From: Leptolyngbya sp. PCC 7375
GTDB lineage: Bacteria > Cyanobacteriota > Cyanobacteriia > Phormidesmidales > Phormidesmidaceae
DNA length: 64,000 nucleotides
Direction of reading: 5' to 3'
Assembly: GCF_000316115.1 (NCBI RefSeq)
Contig: NZ_JH993797.1
Span: 3,334,486-3,398,485, forward strand
Shown in pieces: positions 8,443 through 17,603 of the stretch (position 1 is the first letter of the stretch; every line of letters begins with the position of its first letter). Under the pieces are notes generated by a model. That model searched no databases and was not told the origin of the DNA. It saw only the letters and a list, made by a program, of their open reading frames with translations. A program made the position numbers and the translations under genes.

Positions 8443-9852
8443 ATGACATCCATTTTTCTGAAATCCTTTTCAGGTGTTTTAGCCTGCACCCTTGGTCTAA
8501 GTGTTCTTGGAGACACACCGTTTACCTTGCACCAAGGGATTCCTGCAGCACAGGCTCAAGGATTTAATGAAGAAACGAATGTCCGCGTATATCAACAAGC
8601 TAGTCCCGCAGTCGTGGCTATTGATGCAGGCAACAGTACTGGCAGTGGCAGCATTATCACCCAAGACGGTTTAGTACTTACAAACGCCCATGTGGTTGGC
8701 ACTGCCAGCCAAGTTACTGTCAGCCTGGCAGATGGGCGTCAGTTTCCAGGTCGGGTAATTGGATATGCTGATGAGAATCTGGACTTGGCCGCTATTCAAA
8801 TTGACGTTGAAAATACAACATTTCCCACTATTCCTTTAGCTAATAGCAATGCTCAAGTAGGACAGCAAGCGTTTGCAATTGGGAATCCCTTTGGGCTACA
8901 AGGAACGTTTACGGTGGGCATCGTCAGCCGTATTGACGCAGAGCGCGGATTAATTCAAACAGATGCGGCCATTAATCCCGGTAACTCAGGCGGCCCTTTA
9001 CTCAATCGCAACGGCGAACTCATTGGCGTCAATACATCTATTTTTACAACGGGGGAAAACGCAGGCAGTATTGGTATTGGTTTTGCGATCGCAACGCCCC
9101 AAATCACCCCCTTCATTGCGGCTGTTAGAAATGGCACGGCTAACACAACTGCATCTCGCCAAAATCGAACGATGCAAGAGCCATCACCCATTGCCATTGA
9201 CGGCAGGGCAGTGCTAGGTCGCCTTGATAGCAACAGTAATCTTTTACCGGACAATAGCTACTTCAATGCCCATACGTTTGAGGGCACAGCCGGTCAGCGC
9301 ATTAGTATCGCCATGAGTAGCAATCAGGTTGACGCTTATTTGTTACTCTATGGCCCAAATCAAGAATTTTTAGGCGAAAACGACGACGCTGGCAATAGTC
9401 GTAACGCCCGTTTAGATATTACCCTCCCCGCCAATGGCACCTATTTTGTATTCGCCAATTCTTATGGAGCCAGTGAGCAAGGAGACTATCAGTTAAGCAT
9501 TAGCAATCTGACAAATAATGGAACCAGCCATAGCAATACCTATCTATTGAGCGAGAATGGGAGCTTAAGCACGCAGGATGATCGGCTGACGGACAACAGT
9601 CTCTATGATGAATACTATTTCAATGGTCAACAGGGACAAGACGTGACAATTACCCTCACAAGTCAAGATTTTGATGCATATTTACTACTGATTGACGAGC
9701 AGGGTAACAAAATCGCTGAGAATGACGACACGGCACAAAACAACAGCGATGCAGCGATTCAGATAAAACTACCCTATACCGGTGAGTATCGGATAATTGT
9801 TAATGCCTATGACCAAACTGGACAGGGGCAATATCAAATGAGGGTTCAGTAG
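8443..9852 (+). CDS. Secreted trypsin-like serine protease with two PPC domains
   Basis: Predicted exported S1C-type (HtrA/Hho-like) protease of 469 residues. A signal peptide spans about 1-38 (ends AAQAQG). The catalytic triad is visible as His83 (TNAHVVGT), Asp114 (ENLDLAAI) and Ser182 (NPGNSGGPL). In place of the PDZ domain expected in HhoA/HtrA, residues about 255-350 and 365-467 form two PPC (bacterial pre-peptidase C-terminal) domains, each with the pattern DAYLLL(Y/I)..N....ENDD and ending in GxYxxxxxxY...GxYQ(L/M). PPC domains usually aid secretion or substrate binding. It is a single gene, convergent with the HLIP gene 3 bp away. Confidence 0.9.
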   Translation: MTSIFLKSFSGVLACTLGLSVLGDTPFTLHQGIPAAQAQGFNEETNVRVYQQASPAVVAIDAGNSTGSGSIITQDGLVLTNAHVVGTASQVTVSLADGRQFPGRVIGYADENLDLAAIQIDVENTTFPTIPLANSNAQVGQQAFAIGNPFGLQGTFTVGIVSRIDAERGLIQTDAAINPGNSGGPLLNRNGELIGVNTSIFTTGENAGSIGIGFAIATPQITPFIAAVRNGTANTTASRQNRTMQEPSPIAIDGRAVLGRLDSNSNLLPDNSYFNAHTFEGTAGQRISIAMSSNQVDAYLLLYGPNQEFLGENDDAGNSRNARLDITLPANGTYFVFANSYGASEQGDYQLSISNLTNNGTSHSNTYLLSENGSLSTQDDRLTDNSLYDEYYFNGQQGQDVTITLTSQDFDAYLLLIDEQGNKIAENDDTAQNNSDAAIQIKLPYTGEYRIIVNAYDQTGQGQYQMRVQ

Positions 9853-9855
9853 ACT

Positions 9856-10044
9856 CTAAGGCAACCCTATCCAGGTAAAAAAATCTTGGCGTGTAAATAA
9901 TTCCAGCAACAATAGGGCCAAAAACCCCACCATTGCAAAACGACCATTAACACGTTCAGCATAAGCAGTCCAACCGAAAACGGGCGCATCGGCGGATGTC
10001 TCTGGAGTCGATTGTGACGTATCGGGCTCTAGTGGTTTAGACAT
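9856..10044 (-). CDS. High-light-inducible protein (HLIP / Scp)
   Basis: One-helix chlorophyll a/b-binding-like protein of 62 residues. The membrane helix carries the motif AERVNGRFAMVGFLALLLLE, with the Glu and Asn/Arg that bind chlorophyll in this family. Family role: photoprotection and delivery of chlorophyll to photosystem assembly intermediates. I take the ATG at 10044 (MSKPLEP...) rather than an upstream in-frame start at 10074 because the extra ten residues are atypical. Its stop lies 3 bp from the stop of the convergent protease gene, so no separate terminator is visible. Confidence 0.9.
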   Translation of the reverse strand: MSKPLEPDTSQSTPETSADAPVFGWTAYAERVNGRFAMVGFLALLLLELFTRQDFFTWIGLP

Positions 10045-10714
10045 ATCACAATCAGAAAAATAAAAAACAAACAAAAGGCCAATGCTACAAATCTAGAAAA
10101 CATTGGTCAAAAAGCTTCACTATTCTATCGAAATGGTCGCCAATTCCATACCACCCAGTAACTATCATCAGTGTAGCTACAAATCAATTACCTTTGTAGG
10201 GTAGAGAAATTAGTTGCTGAACTATTAACAGCTAGCACATTATTACAGTTGATAGGCTTCGTTTATATCTTTAATAAAATCCAATCAACCTCTTAGCAAA
10301 AATTAGATTAAAGCTTTTTAGACAAAATTAGACATCGCCAAACTAGTTTTTTTCTAGATAGAATAAATACGTTTTAGAACAACACAGTTGAAAAATTCAT
10401 GTCAAGAACCTATCAGAGGTAAGATGCAAAGAATATACAATGACAATAATTTGTTAATATCACTAGAGTTTGCGTATTAGATGCAACTGTAGTCAGAACT
10501 GTAGTTTTTTGTAGAGAAAACTCAGAGTTTCAATTTAGATGGAGCTTGGGGTTTAAGTACTCCTAGATAAACAGGTTTTACGTCTGTTATAATCAGGTCC
10601 TCTCATTAATAATGAGATCTACACAACTCGAATATTGAGAGTTATCTAGTTCTAATCCCATTAATTCGCCTACATCGCCTCTTTCTAGATCTAACCATTA
10701 ATTCTTCAAATCCG
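10045..10714. promoter_or_regulatory. Long AT-rich divergent region with extended -10 promoter for cyAbrB
   Basis: 670 bp without a recognisable gene, between the HLIP gene (minus) and cyAbrB (plus). The clearest element is TGTTATAAT at 10585-10593, an extended -10 (TGN plus a perfect TATAAT) about 120 bp before the cyAbrB start; no good -35 lies 17 bp upstream. A small inverted repeat, TCTCATTA/TAATGAGA, lies just after it (10601-10618). The 5' leader would be about 115 nt. Confidence 0.5.
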
Positions 10715-11113
10715 ATGGCTGATACTAAAACCACGCCACTGACAGGGAAAGCGCTGCTTCAGAAAATGAAGGAAATCACCCATCTACCAAAGCGAGAGAA
10801 AGCTAAGGAGTGCGGGTATTACAGCATTACTAAGGACAATCAAGTCAGGGTAAATCTGACTGATTTTTATGATGCTTTACTAGCTGCTAGAGGGATTCCT
10901 CTAGGACCAGAAAGTACTAAGGATGGTCGCGGACGTGAACCGACTTATCGAGTGAGTGTACACAAAAATGGTCAAATTGTTATTGGTTCTACTTACACCC
11001 AAGAAATGGGGTTAAAGCCAGGGGACGAGTTTGAAATCAAGCTGGGTTATAAGCATATCCACTTGATTCAGTTGGGTGATAATAAGGATGAAAATGATGA
11101 GGATGAGGATTAA
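10715..11113 (+). CDS. cyAbrB-family transcriptional regulator
   Basis: Cyanobacterial AbrB-like DNA-binding protein, 132 residues. The N-terminal half has the family block LLQKMKEITHLPKREKAKEC and YYS....NQVRVNLTDFYDALLAAKG-like sequence. The C-terminal half carries the AbrB swapped-hairpin segment (about 85-118: PTYRVSVHKNGQIVIGSTYT, GLKPGDEFEIKLG). It ends in an Asp/Glu-rich tail. Family role: global regulators of carbon/nitrogen balance, hydrogenase and cell division genes (Synechocystis Sll0359/Sll0822, Anabaena CalA). I cannot tell clade A from B with confidence. A strong terminator follows. Confidence 0.93.
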   Translation: MADTKTTPLTGKALLQKMKEITHLPKREKAKECGYYSITKDNQVRVNLTDFYDALLAARGIPLGPESTKDGRGREPTYRVSVHKNGQIVIGSTYTQEMGLKPGDEFEIKLGYKHIHLIQLGDNKDENDEDED

Positions 11114-11210
11114 GCATTGAGCATAGGTTCAAATTAGAATCTAGGCATCTATTCAGTGTTATTCGTATCCGACCGCATACACCTATTTAAAGGTTTGCAA
11201 AATATTTAGC

Positions 11211-11250
11211 AAAAGAAACGGAGTAATTAGCTAATTACTCCGTTTCTTTT
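11211..11250 (+). terminator. Rho-independent terminator after cyAbrB
   Basis: A 40-base perfect palindrome: two 20-base arms with AAAAGAAACGGAGTAATTAG on the left and CTAATTACTCCGTTTCTTTT on the right. Symmetric, so it could act in both directions. Confidence 0.9.
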
Positions 11251-11347
11251 ATTAGGATTACAAGCACAAAAAACATTTCTACAGATTTTGAGACCAGATG
11301 TTTGTTTTTATCTAAGTGAATAGACAAAACTATCCATTAATCCGGGC

Positions 11348-11401
11348 TTCGACTCCGCTCAGCCCTCATTTCTCTAAATTAGCTGGTTGAGCGGAGTCGA
11401 A
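11348..11401. repeat. Inverted repeat TTCGACTCCGCTCA (REP-like)
   Basis: Arms at 11348-11361 and 11388-11401 are exact reverse complements around 26 bases. Sequences of this kind (TTCGACT-CGCTCA) recur in many cyanobacterial genomes as short interspersed palindromes. It lies in the 470-bp gap between two convergent genes (11114-11584), where I see no gene. Confidence 0.7.
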
Positions 11402-11584
11402 ACCAGCGGTGTTAGGGACGTTTACTTTCGGCTATCTACTTAAGAAGTTGAAATAGGCAAGATAAAATCATTACCTTGCACAAACTATTACACCCGTCAT
11501 AGCTGCTTGCCATAGCTGGAAGAGGGTATTTAATCAGCTCAATGATTGCTGTTCTTACCGTCTGTTGTTGCGATCAGGGACGGT

Positions 11585-14500
11585 TTAAGCCAAGACCTCA
11601 AGATGAGCAATCAACGGCTCGTCAAGGGTTTGTACCTTATTAACCAGTAAGCGATTGACGTAAGCACGCAGCTGTTCAGCTTGCGCTTCATTAGGAATGT
11701 ACATCTGCCCACCTGACTCAGTAACAGTTTTACTAAACAGCGGAGTTTGTAGCAGGGCACGATAGGTAGGTAAATCAGCGGTGCGATCGCAAATCAACCC
11801 TCGATCTGCCGCTGTCGGCACCAACCCAGGAGGCAAGTGGCCTTCTAACAGGGCCAAGATATGCAAGTGACAGGCTTGGGTATTGATACCGCGCTGTTCT
11901 AGCAAATGCATAATGGCTCCGACAGGCAACGGCTGCTGTGGAAAGACCCGTAGCAATTCCATGAGCAAAAAGTAATCGCTGTACTGCTGGCGCGTGACAT
12001 TGAGCACCTGGGGATAGCGAGCCAGGTTCACCAAGCCATAGGCAACACGGCTACAGCTATGGGGGAGCTCACTGGCATAGGTATCTTGAATGATCGTGGC
12101 ATTGGGGAATTTTTGTCGCAGCCAACGGGCAATGGCTGGCAAAGATGCTGAACCACCAGTGCAAATCACCTGTTTAATGCCTTGGCTATCAACACTGTGA
12201 TGACTCAATAAAACATTCAAATAGCGATTAATGCGCTGAATGTAAGGCAAAAAGATGAGGTTCTCAAGATGACGGCGTTTAATTAACCAGTGCTTCCCAG
12301 CCAGGGTTATTTGCATTTGGTTTTGCTGCTGTAGGGTCAGCTTGAGATGACGTGCCGCCGCTAGCAAACTCTGCCCTAAACTGGAGCCTAACAAACGCTG
12401 CTGTAAGCTATAGCGCTGGGCCCAATCAACATGCCCCACCGCCGGTAGCGTTAGATTGTCGAACTGCTGCCAGTCCGCATCCTCTGCCAGATGGCCCTGC
12501 CAATCCCAGGCAATGGTTGCATCTGCTTCAGACAAAGGTTGCCAACGCTCTTCTGGCAATAGAAGCTGACAGACAATATCCTGGTCCAGGGCATCCCCTG
12601 CATAGGCAAAGCCGCGCAGAGCAAAATCAGCATAGTTGAGATTGGTCAGATCCTTAGGTAGGCTAACTAAGCCTAATTCGGTCATAACGGCTCCGCCGCT
12701 GATGACCACGGTACCTTCCTGCCACTTACAGTTGTACAGGCTAGGTTGGCGCGACAGAGAAACTGTTTCTGTTAAGGGTATTTCCTTGGGGTCCGGCAGA
12801 CCAGAAAGAATGGATGCGATCGCATCCTCAACAAACACAATCTGCTCAGGTTGGTCAATCAACCCAGCTGCCAACACAGCTTCTCGCAGATTAAAGCTGT
12901 AAGTATCCGGCCAATTGGTAGGGTAACCAACGATGACTCCCTGCAATTCTTGCCAAATCTGCGCGAGACCCTCATCCTCTAAACCGACAGCCTGGCCTTG
13001 ATCCACGACATATTTCAGGAGCGCCACCATCGCCTGTAAAACCTGCAGCATAGGTAACTCAACTGTATCGGACCAGCGTAACCAAGGATCAGAACTAGGA
13101 AGAGTTTGACCATGGCCTACGGCCACCTTGAGCAATGGCTTGAGACGATTAAGACCCACCAATTCTGCACCAGATTGATTGAGCACCCCCTCCAAATCTC
13201 CCAAGGCGTTATAGCCCACAGCCACGGTTTCCTGAGCTGCCGTCACAACCGCCATGGCGGGCAACCGAAAATGCTTAGCCTCTGGATCAGCGCCTTGGGC
13301 CTGCCAATAAATGGGATAAACCTGACCAGTTTGACGGTTCATGAGCACCGCAGACAGACCGGTTGAGCCCACATCCAGTCCCAAGAACCAATGCCCTTCC
13401 AGGTCCATTGCAGACACTGGCCCGGGAGGAATAGTGATGGGTGCCTCTGGCATCTCCACCGCCTCTGACGTCTCAATAGCCGAGGCAGCAATGGAGTCAA
13501 TCGTCATGCCCACATCTAAAAGTTCTGGCACTTCTGGTATCAGACCCTCAGGGGATACATCAGGGGATGTTTCAGGAGATATATCCGCATCTAGACCCAA
13601 TGCCGCTAATGGGTCAACCGCCGCCCCCTCCTCTTCGCCCCCCGGCATGGCTTGATCAAGCGCTTCTAACTCGGGCACCGACTCTCCAAACAGCTCATCT
13701 AAGCCACCTAAATCAAGACTTTCCTCTTCCACCATTTCCTGACTTGGCAGAGGCAACTCCTCATCTAGTCTGAGTAAGCCATCTAAATCATCCACAGAAG
13801 ATATCGAAGCAGCATCCAACGGCATATCAGTCACATCAGCCGCTTCCTCAGGTTCATCCAACATTTCTTCTATGTCTGCATCCGATACCTCCGGACCAGC
13901 CACTTGAGCCGCCAAGGATTGAGGGCGCTCCTCGTCAGCCACAGTCTGCCAAAAGGCTTCCTGTTCCTCTTGTAAAAAGTCATCATCAACCGGTGGCACC
14001 GCCTCTGGATCGTCATCATCCAAAGAATCCGGAGGTAAATCTGGCATCGAAGCTGAATCTAGATGCGGCTCCGTGGGATCTACAGTAGGAACGATTAAGG
14101 GGTCATCCGGCTGAATGACAGGCTCTTCCAAATCCGAGAGGATTTGATTAACCACCTCATCCGTAATCGGTTCTTGGGATAAAGCATTAGAGCGTTCACT
14201 AAGCCCCCCCAGCTCATCAGCAAGAGAGTCAGTTAATCCATCATCAAAATCGTCAAAATCACTCAAATCATCGGTCATGGGCTCTGCCATTAACCCCAAG
14301 AGATCTAAATCTTGAGAATTAGCTTCAGAACCTGTGGCTGTAGATGAGGTGATAGCAGCTACATCTAGCTCGTTGGCCGATGGATCGTCAACATCATCAT
14401 CTGTGGCAAACCCCTCAAATAGGTCAAACTCTGACCTTTCGTCACTGGGTGATTGCACTAGCGAGGCAGCCGCTTCATCAACACTTTCAGCATCAGGTAG

Positions 14501-16996
14501 ACTGGATGCTGAAAGCTCTGACGCCTCTATATCTATTGAAGCTACTGGCTCATCTTCGCCACCAGCCTCGGAGTCAGCATCAAAATCTAAATCCTCTAAA
14601 TTTAGATCCCGAACAATGGTTTCTAACGTTGCTTGATCTAAGGGTTCAAGAGAGTCATCTTCCTCTACACCATAGTCATTGGCAAAGTTATCCCCTGCCA
14701 GTTTCTGTAGATCCTCATCCAGCTGCTCTACTAGTGTGCCATCATCAAAATCGATTAATAGGCGCTGCTCAGCCCCCGACTCCACCAGGTTGATTAAATC
14801 TTCATCCGCTGAGGCCGCAATATATACATCATCTGGAACATTCTCTGGGAACTCTTCAACAGCGCCTGAGGGTTGCTCATCGGGCAATAGATCGAACAAG
14901 GAAGCAACCGTATTGTCAGCAGGACCTTCGTCGTTCAGATCATTTTCATCATCAGCCAGGCTATCGCCAAATATCGTTTCGACAGTTACCTCAGGCGTAG
15001 CTTCTTGGCCATCTTCCATGGGCCTGGTCATCGCTGATTCATCGCTACTTAGGTTATCCAATAGCTCCGAAGGTATCGCAGCACTATCGTCTCCTTCAGT
15101 CGAGGAACCCTCAGTTGAGGGGCGGGCAAATAGCCAATCATCAACTAACTGACCGGCAGCCGACATATCTGTCTCAGATGAGGGAGGCTCCGGAATAGCA
15201 ATGGTCGTTGGGTCAAAGGTAGGTACATCATCGAAGGCCTCAGACCCTGAAACATCGTCAACGTCGACTGACTCCTCTGGGAATAGCGCTGCTGCCAAGC
15301 GATCAACAGTCTCCTCTTCTGAAGCTTCATCCGCAACTACGTCAGATTCAACTGGTTCTTCTGGAAACAAGGCTGCCGCCAAGCGATCAACGGTTTCGGC
15401 TTCGGCTTCCTCTTCGTCGGTTTCCAAGCCTAAGTCGATGTCTGTATCAAAATCAAAACTAAAGAGTTCGTTTTCAGCCTCTGCAGCCGCTAATCCGTCT
15501 TGATTGAGTTCATCACTGGCTTTGTCGCTGTCTATTAGTTCGCCACTGTCTGCGCCTAAAGCTAACAGTCTAAGATTTTCATCAATATCACCTAGGGGCA
15601 AGTCCAGGTTCAGTGAGTCAGAGCCGACGTCTACCCCTGCAGCGGCCTCTGCCGATGCAGGCGTTACTTCTGTAGATGTTGAATCCTCGCTTAGCTCTAT
15701 AACGTCACTATCGACAAATGTGGCTTCAGGGGCCTCTTCGGAAGATGAGATTGCCTGCTCTAGAAATCCTAGTTCAGAGGTTTCGTCATCTTGAATCAGC
15801 GTGATTTCCTCATCCAGATCAACCCAAATATCTGCAACCAACTCGTTATCGGCTTGGATAACGGTAATATCCTCGTCAATATCCTCATGAAAAGCCATAG
15901 CCTCCTCCAACAAGGCTTGCTCAGACAAGGTATCGGTTTGGATCAGCGTAATGTCGTCGTCAAAGTCGTCTGCTGCTTCAGATGCGATCGCATCCTCAGG
16001 TAACACCAAGTCAGGATCAAGTTCCAGGGGAACAGTCACTGCATCCTCGGCGATGCTTTCCTCTAGTGACAAATTCTCTAAAGCTTGATCCAGCTCATCT
16101 AGCTGGACAGCATCTAAATCAACCTCAGTTGTTACAGAGTCTTCTGGGTCTTGCAGCATTCCTTGGCGTTCAGCATCGCCGATATCACCAGCCAGGTAAG
16201 ACGAGGCATCCTGCCCTAGCTGTTGAGCCAGATGAGTCACAAAGGCATGGAAAATCACTTCACCCTGCCGACCCAGCCCATGCATTTGATCCAGACCATC
16301 TTCCAGGGACTCACGGTAGCTATCAACGCTCTTTTGCAGAGAATCAAATACCGCTGTCAAAGTACTATCTAACTTTAGTAGCAGCTGATCCGATTGCGCC
16401 TGTAGCAATCGCACTTGTTCCAGCCGCTGCCCTGTTAATAAGGGTGCTGGTTCATCCGTTGTTGCTAATTGCTCCAAGGTCGCCGCCTCCATAGCAGCAA
16501 AGCTCTGCACCATCTGCGCTGATAGCTGCTCCTGTAGACGCTGCATTAAGGTCTCTAAAAATGCAGCAATCTGCTCCTCGGACTGCAATGGAGTCGTAAC
16601 CCGTTGCGCTTCTAAAACGTTAATCTCTGCCTGCAAACTGTCCCGTTTCTGCTGGAGTGTCTCTAACTCCTGACGCATAGGTTTCAGAGAGTTGTCTCTG
16701 AGATAGCGCATCTCCAGCAGCAGGCCTTGCAACACTTGGGACGCAGACTCTTCCACATCTGGGGACGCAGCCTGTGGCGAGACAAACTGACCGGTTTCTG
16801 GGTCAATTGGCCCCCACCCCCCTGGCGAATCAAACGTCTGCTGCAGGGATTGTAAGTAGCTGAACAACTTACTCAGAAGCTGGCGCTGCCGCTCAGCTTC
16901 TCCTGACAAACCCAACGGCAAACGGGAAGCTGGTTTGGCCAGGGTAGCTTCAATTTCAGTGATAAGACGTTGGATTTGATCCTTTTGAGAAGTCAC
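11585..16996 (-). CDS. Giant acidic protein with C-terminal Hsp70/actin-like domain
   Basis: About 1,803 residues. Residues 1-330 are predicted helical/coiled-coil, Gln/Leu rich. About 300-1190 is a very acidic, low-complexity stretch rich in Asp, Glu, Ser, Ala with degenerate repeats (TVDRLAAALFPEEPVESDVV occurs in two related copies; DEDITVIQ-type repeats near 380-430). From about 1200 the sequence changes to an ASKHA fold: phosphate-1-like LGLDVGSTGLSAVLMN, a later FVEDAIASILSG and an adenosine-motif-like TGGSASLPAIARWL (near 1620). The start is the GTG at 16996, preceded by GAAAGG; the frame is open to a TTG at 17017. Function unknown: a chaperone-like or scaffold ATPase is an inference from the fold only. 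Confidence 0.8.
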   Translation of the reverse strand: MTSQKDQIQRLITEIEATLAKPASRLPLGLSGEAERQRQLLSKLFSYLQSLQQTFDSPGGWGPIDPETGQFVSPQAASPDVEESASQVLQGLLLEMRYLRDNSLKPMRQELETLQQKRDSLQAEINVLEAQRVTTPLQSEEQIAAFLETLMQRLQEQLSAQMVQSFAAMEAATLEQLATTDEPAPLLTGQRLEQVRLLQAQSDQLLLKLDSTLTAVFDSLQKSVDSYRESLEDGLDQMHGLGRQGEVIFHAFVTHLAQQLGQDASSYLAGDIGDAERQGMLQDPEDSVTTEVDLDAVQLDELDQALENLSLEESIAEDAVTVPLELDPDLVLPEDAIASEAADDFDDDITLIQTDTLSEQALLEEAMAFHEDIDEDITVIQADNELVADIWVDLDEEITLIQDDETSELGFLEQAISSSEEAPEATFVDSDVIELSEDSTSTEVTPASAEAAAGVDVGSDSLNLDLPLGDIDENLRLLALGADSGELIDSDKASDELNQDGLAAAEAENELFSFDFDTDIDLGLETDEEEAEAETVDRLAAALFPEEPVESDVVADEASEEETVDRLAAALFPEESVDVDDVSGSEAFDDVPTFDPTTIAIPEPPSSETDMSAAGQLVDDWLFARPSTEGSSTEGDDSAAIPSELLDNLSSDESAMTRPMEDGQEATPEVTVETIFGDSLADDENDLNDEGPADNTVASLFDLLPDEQPSGAVEEFPENVPDDVYIAASADEDLINLVESGAEQRLLIDFDDGTLVEQLDEDLQKLAGDNFANDYGVEEDDSLEPLDQATLETIVRDLNLEDLDFDADSEAGGEDEPVASIDIEASELSASSLPDAESVDEAAASLVQSPSDERSEFDLFEGFATDDDVDDPSANELDVAAITSSTATGSEANSQDLDLLGLMAEPMTDDLSDFDDFDDGLTDSLADELGGLSERSNALSQEPITDEVVNQILSDLEEPVIQPDDPLIVPTVDPTEPHLDSASMPDLPPDSLDDDDPEAVPPVDDDFLQEEQEAFWQTVADEERPQSLAAQVAGPEVSDADIEEMLDEPEEAADVTDMPLDAASISSVDDLDGLLRLDEELPLPSQEMVEEESLDLGGLDELFGESVPELEALDQAMPGGEEEGAAVDPLAALGLDADISPETSPDVSPEGLIPEVPELLDVGMTIDSIAASAIETSEAVEMPEAPITIPPGPVSAMDLEGHWFLGLDVGSTGLSAVLMNRQTGQVYPIYWQAQGADPEAKHFRLPAMAVVTAAQETVAVGYNALGDLEGVLNQSGAELVGLNRLKPLLKVAVGHGQTLPSSDPWLRWSDTVELPMLQVLQAMVALLKYVVDQGQAVGLEDEGLAQIWQELQGVIVGYPTNWPDTYSFNLREAVLAAGLIDQPEQIVFVEDAIASILSGLPDPKEIPLTETVSLSRQPSLYNCKWQEGTVVISGGAVMTELGLVSLPKDLTNLNYADFALRGFAYAGDALDQDIVCQLLLPEERWQPLSEADATIAWDWQGHLAEDADWQQFDNLTLPAVGHVDWAQRYSLQQRLLGSSLGQSLLAAARHLKLTLQQQNQMQITLAGKHWLIKRRHLENLIFLPYIQRINRYLNVLLSHHSVDSQGIKQVICTGGSASLPAIARWLRQKFPNATIIQDTYASELPHSCSRVAYGLVNLARYPQVLNVTRQQYSDYFLLMELLRVFPQQPLPVGAIMHLLEQRGINTQACHLHILALLEGHLPPGLVPTAADRGLICDRTADLPTYRALLQTPLFSKTVTESGGQMYIPNEAQAEQLRAYVNRLLVNKVQTLDEPLIAHLEVLA

Positions 16997-17220
16997 AGTG
17001 CGGCCTTTCAACAACAAACTCTGTAGGGTGGAGAATATTCAGTTCGAATACGAACAGAACCGCTTCTACCAACGGAATGCCCAAAGTGTAAAGCAGGCTG
17101 GCTTAAAAATCACAATTTCCTCCTATCTACAGACTTATAGGGAAAAATCCTGACGAAGTCATCGTGGCTTATGTATATCAAAATGGCTGTAACACCTACA
17201 GATGGATGCCATCCTAATCG

Positions 17221-17291
17221 ATGCACCCAGACCTAACGCCCCAGTTGTGAAGTTACGTTAACCGTTTTTTGGCGTTAGGGGGATGGTGCAT
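17221..17291. repeat. Long two-part hairpin in the divergent region before the CRP-like gene
   Basis: Outer arms ATGCACC (17221-17227) / GGTGCAT (17285-17291) and inner arms CCTAACGCC (17232-17240) / GGCGTTAGG (17271-17279) are exact complements in nested order. The region 17018-17603 (586 bp) has no gene; it separates the giant acidic protein (minus) from the CRP-like regulator (plus) and should hold both promoters. Possible roles are a small RNA, a decayed mobile repeat or a regulator site. Confidence 0.5.
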
Positions 17292-17603
17292 TCGTGCTGT
17301 ACCCTAATTTAGGCAAACCAGAGTCAAATTAAAAACAAACTAATCCTTCATGTTTCGGTAAGGTAACGTTTTAACGATTAAGCTATGTAAGCTATGGGTT
17401 GATACAAAGAGCCTAAAACTTTAGCGTCTGGGATCGTAGCCTCTAGTGTTTACTGAATATTCCCAGATATGATTGAGGTCTTGCGGGTTTTAGCCATTCT
17501 CTTAGCAAGCTAAGAATTGCCAAAACCTGAAACTAACTGGTCTATAGCCAGAAAACTAGCCTCTACCGTTGATTTTTTATCGTCTAATTGAGTCCACCCA
17601 ACC

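Noticed and set aside
14334..16494. Several long open frames on the plus strand opposite the giant acidic gene
   Set aside because: They are antisense shadows of an Asp/Glu/Ser-rich gene: low-complexity Ser/Ala-rich products, no ribosome sites, no domains.
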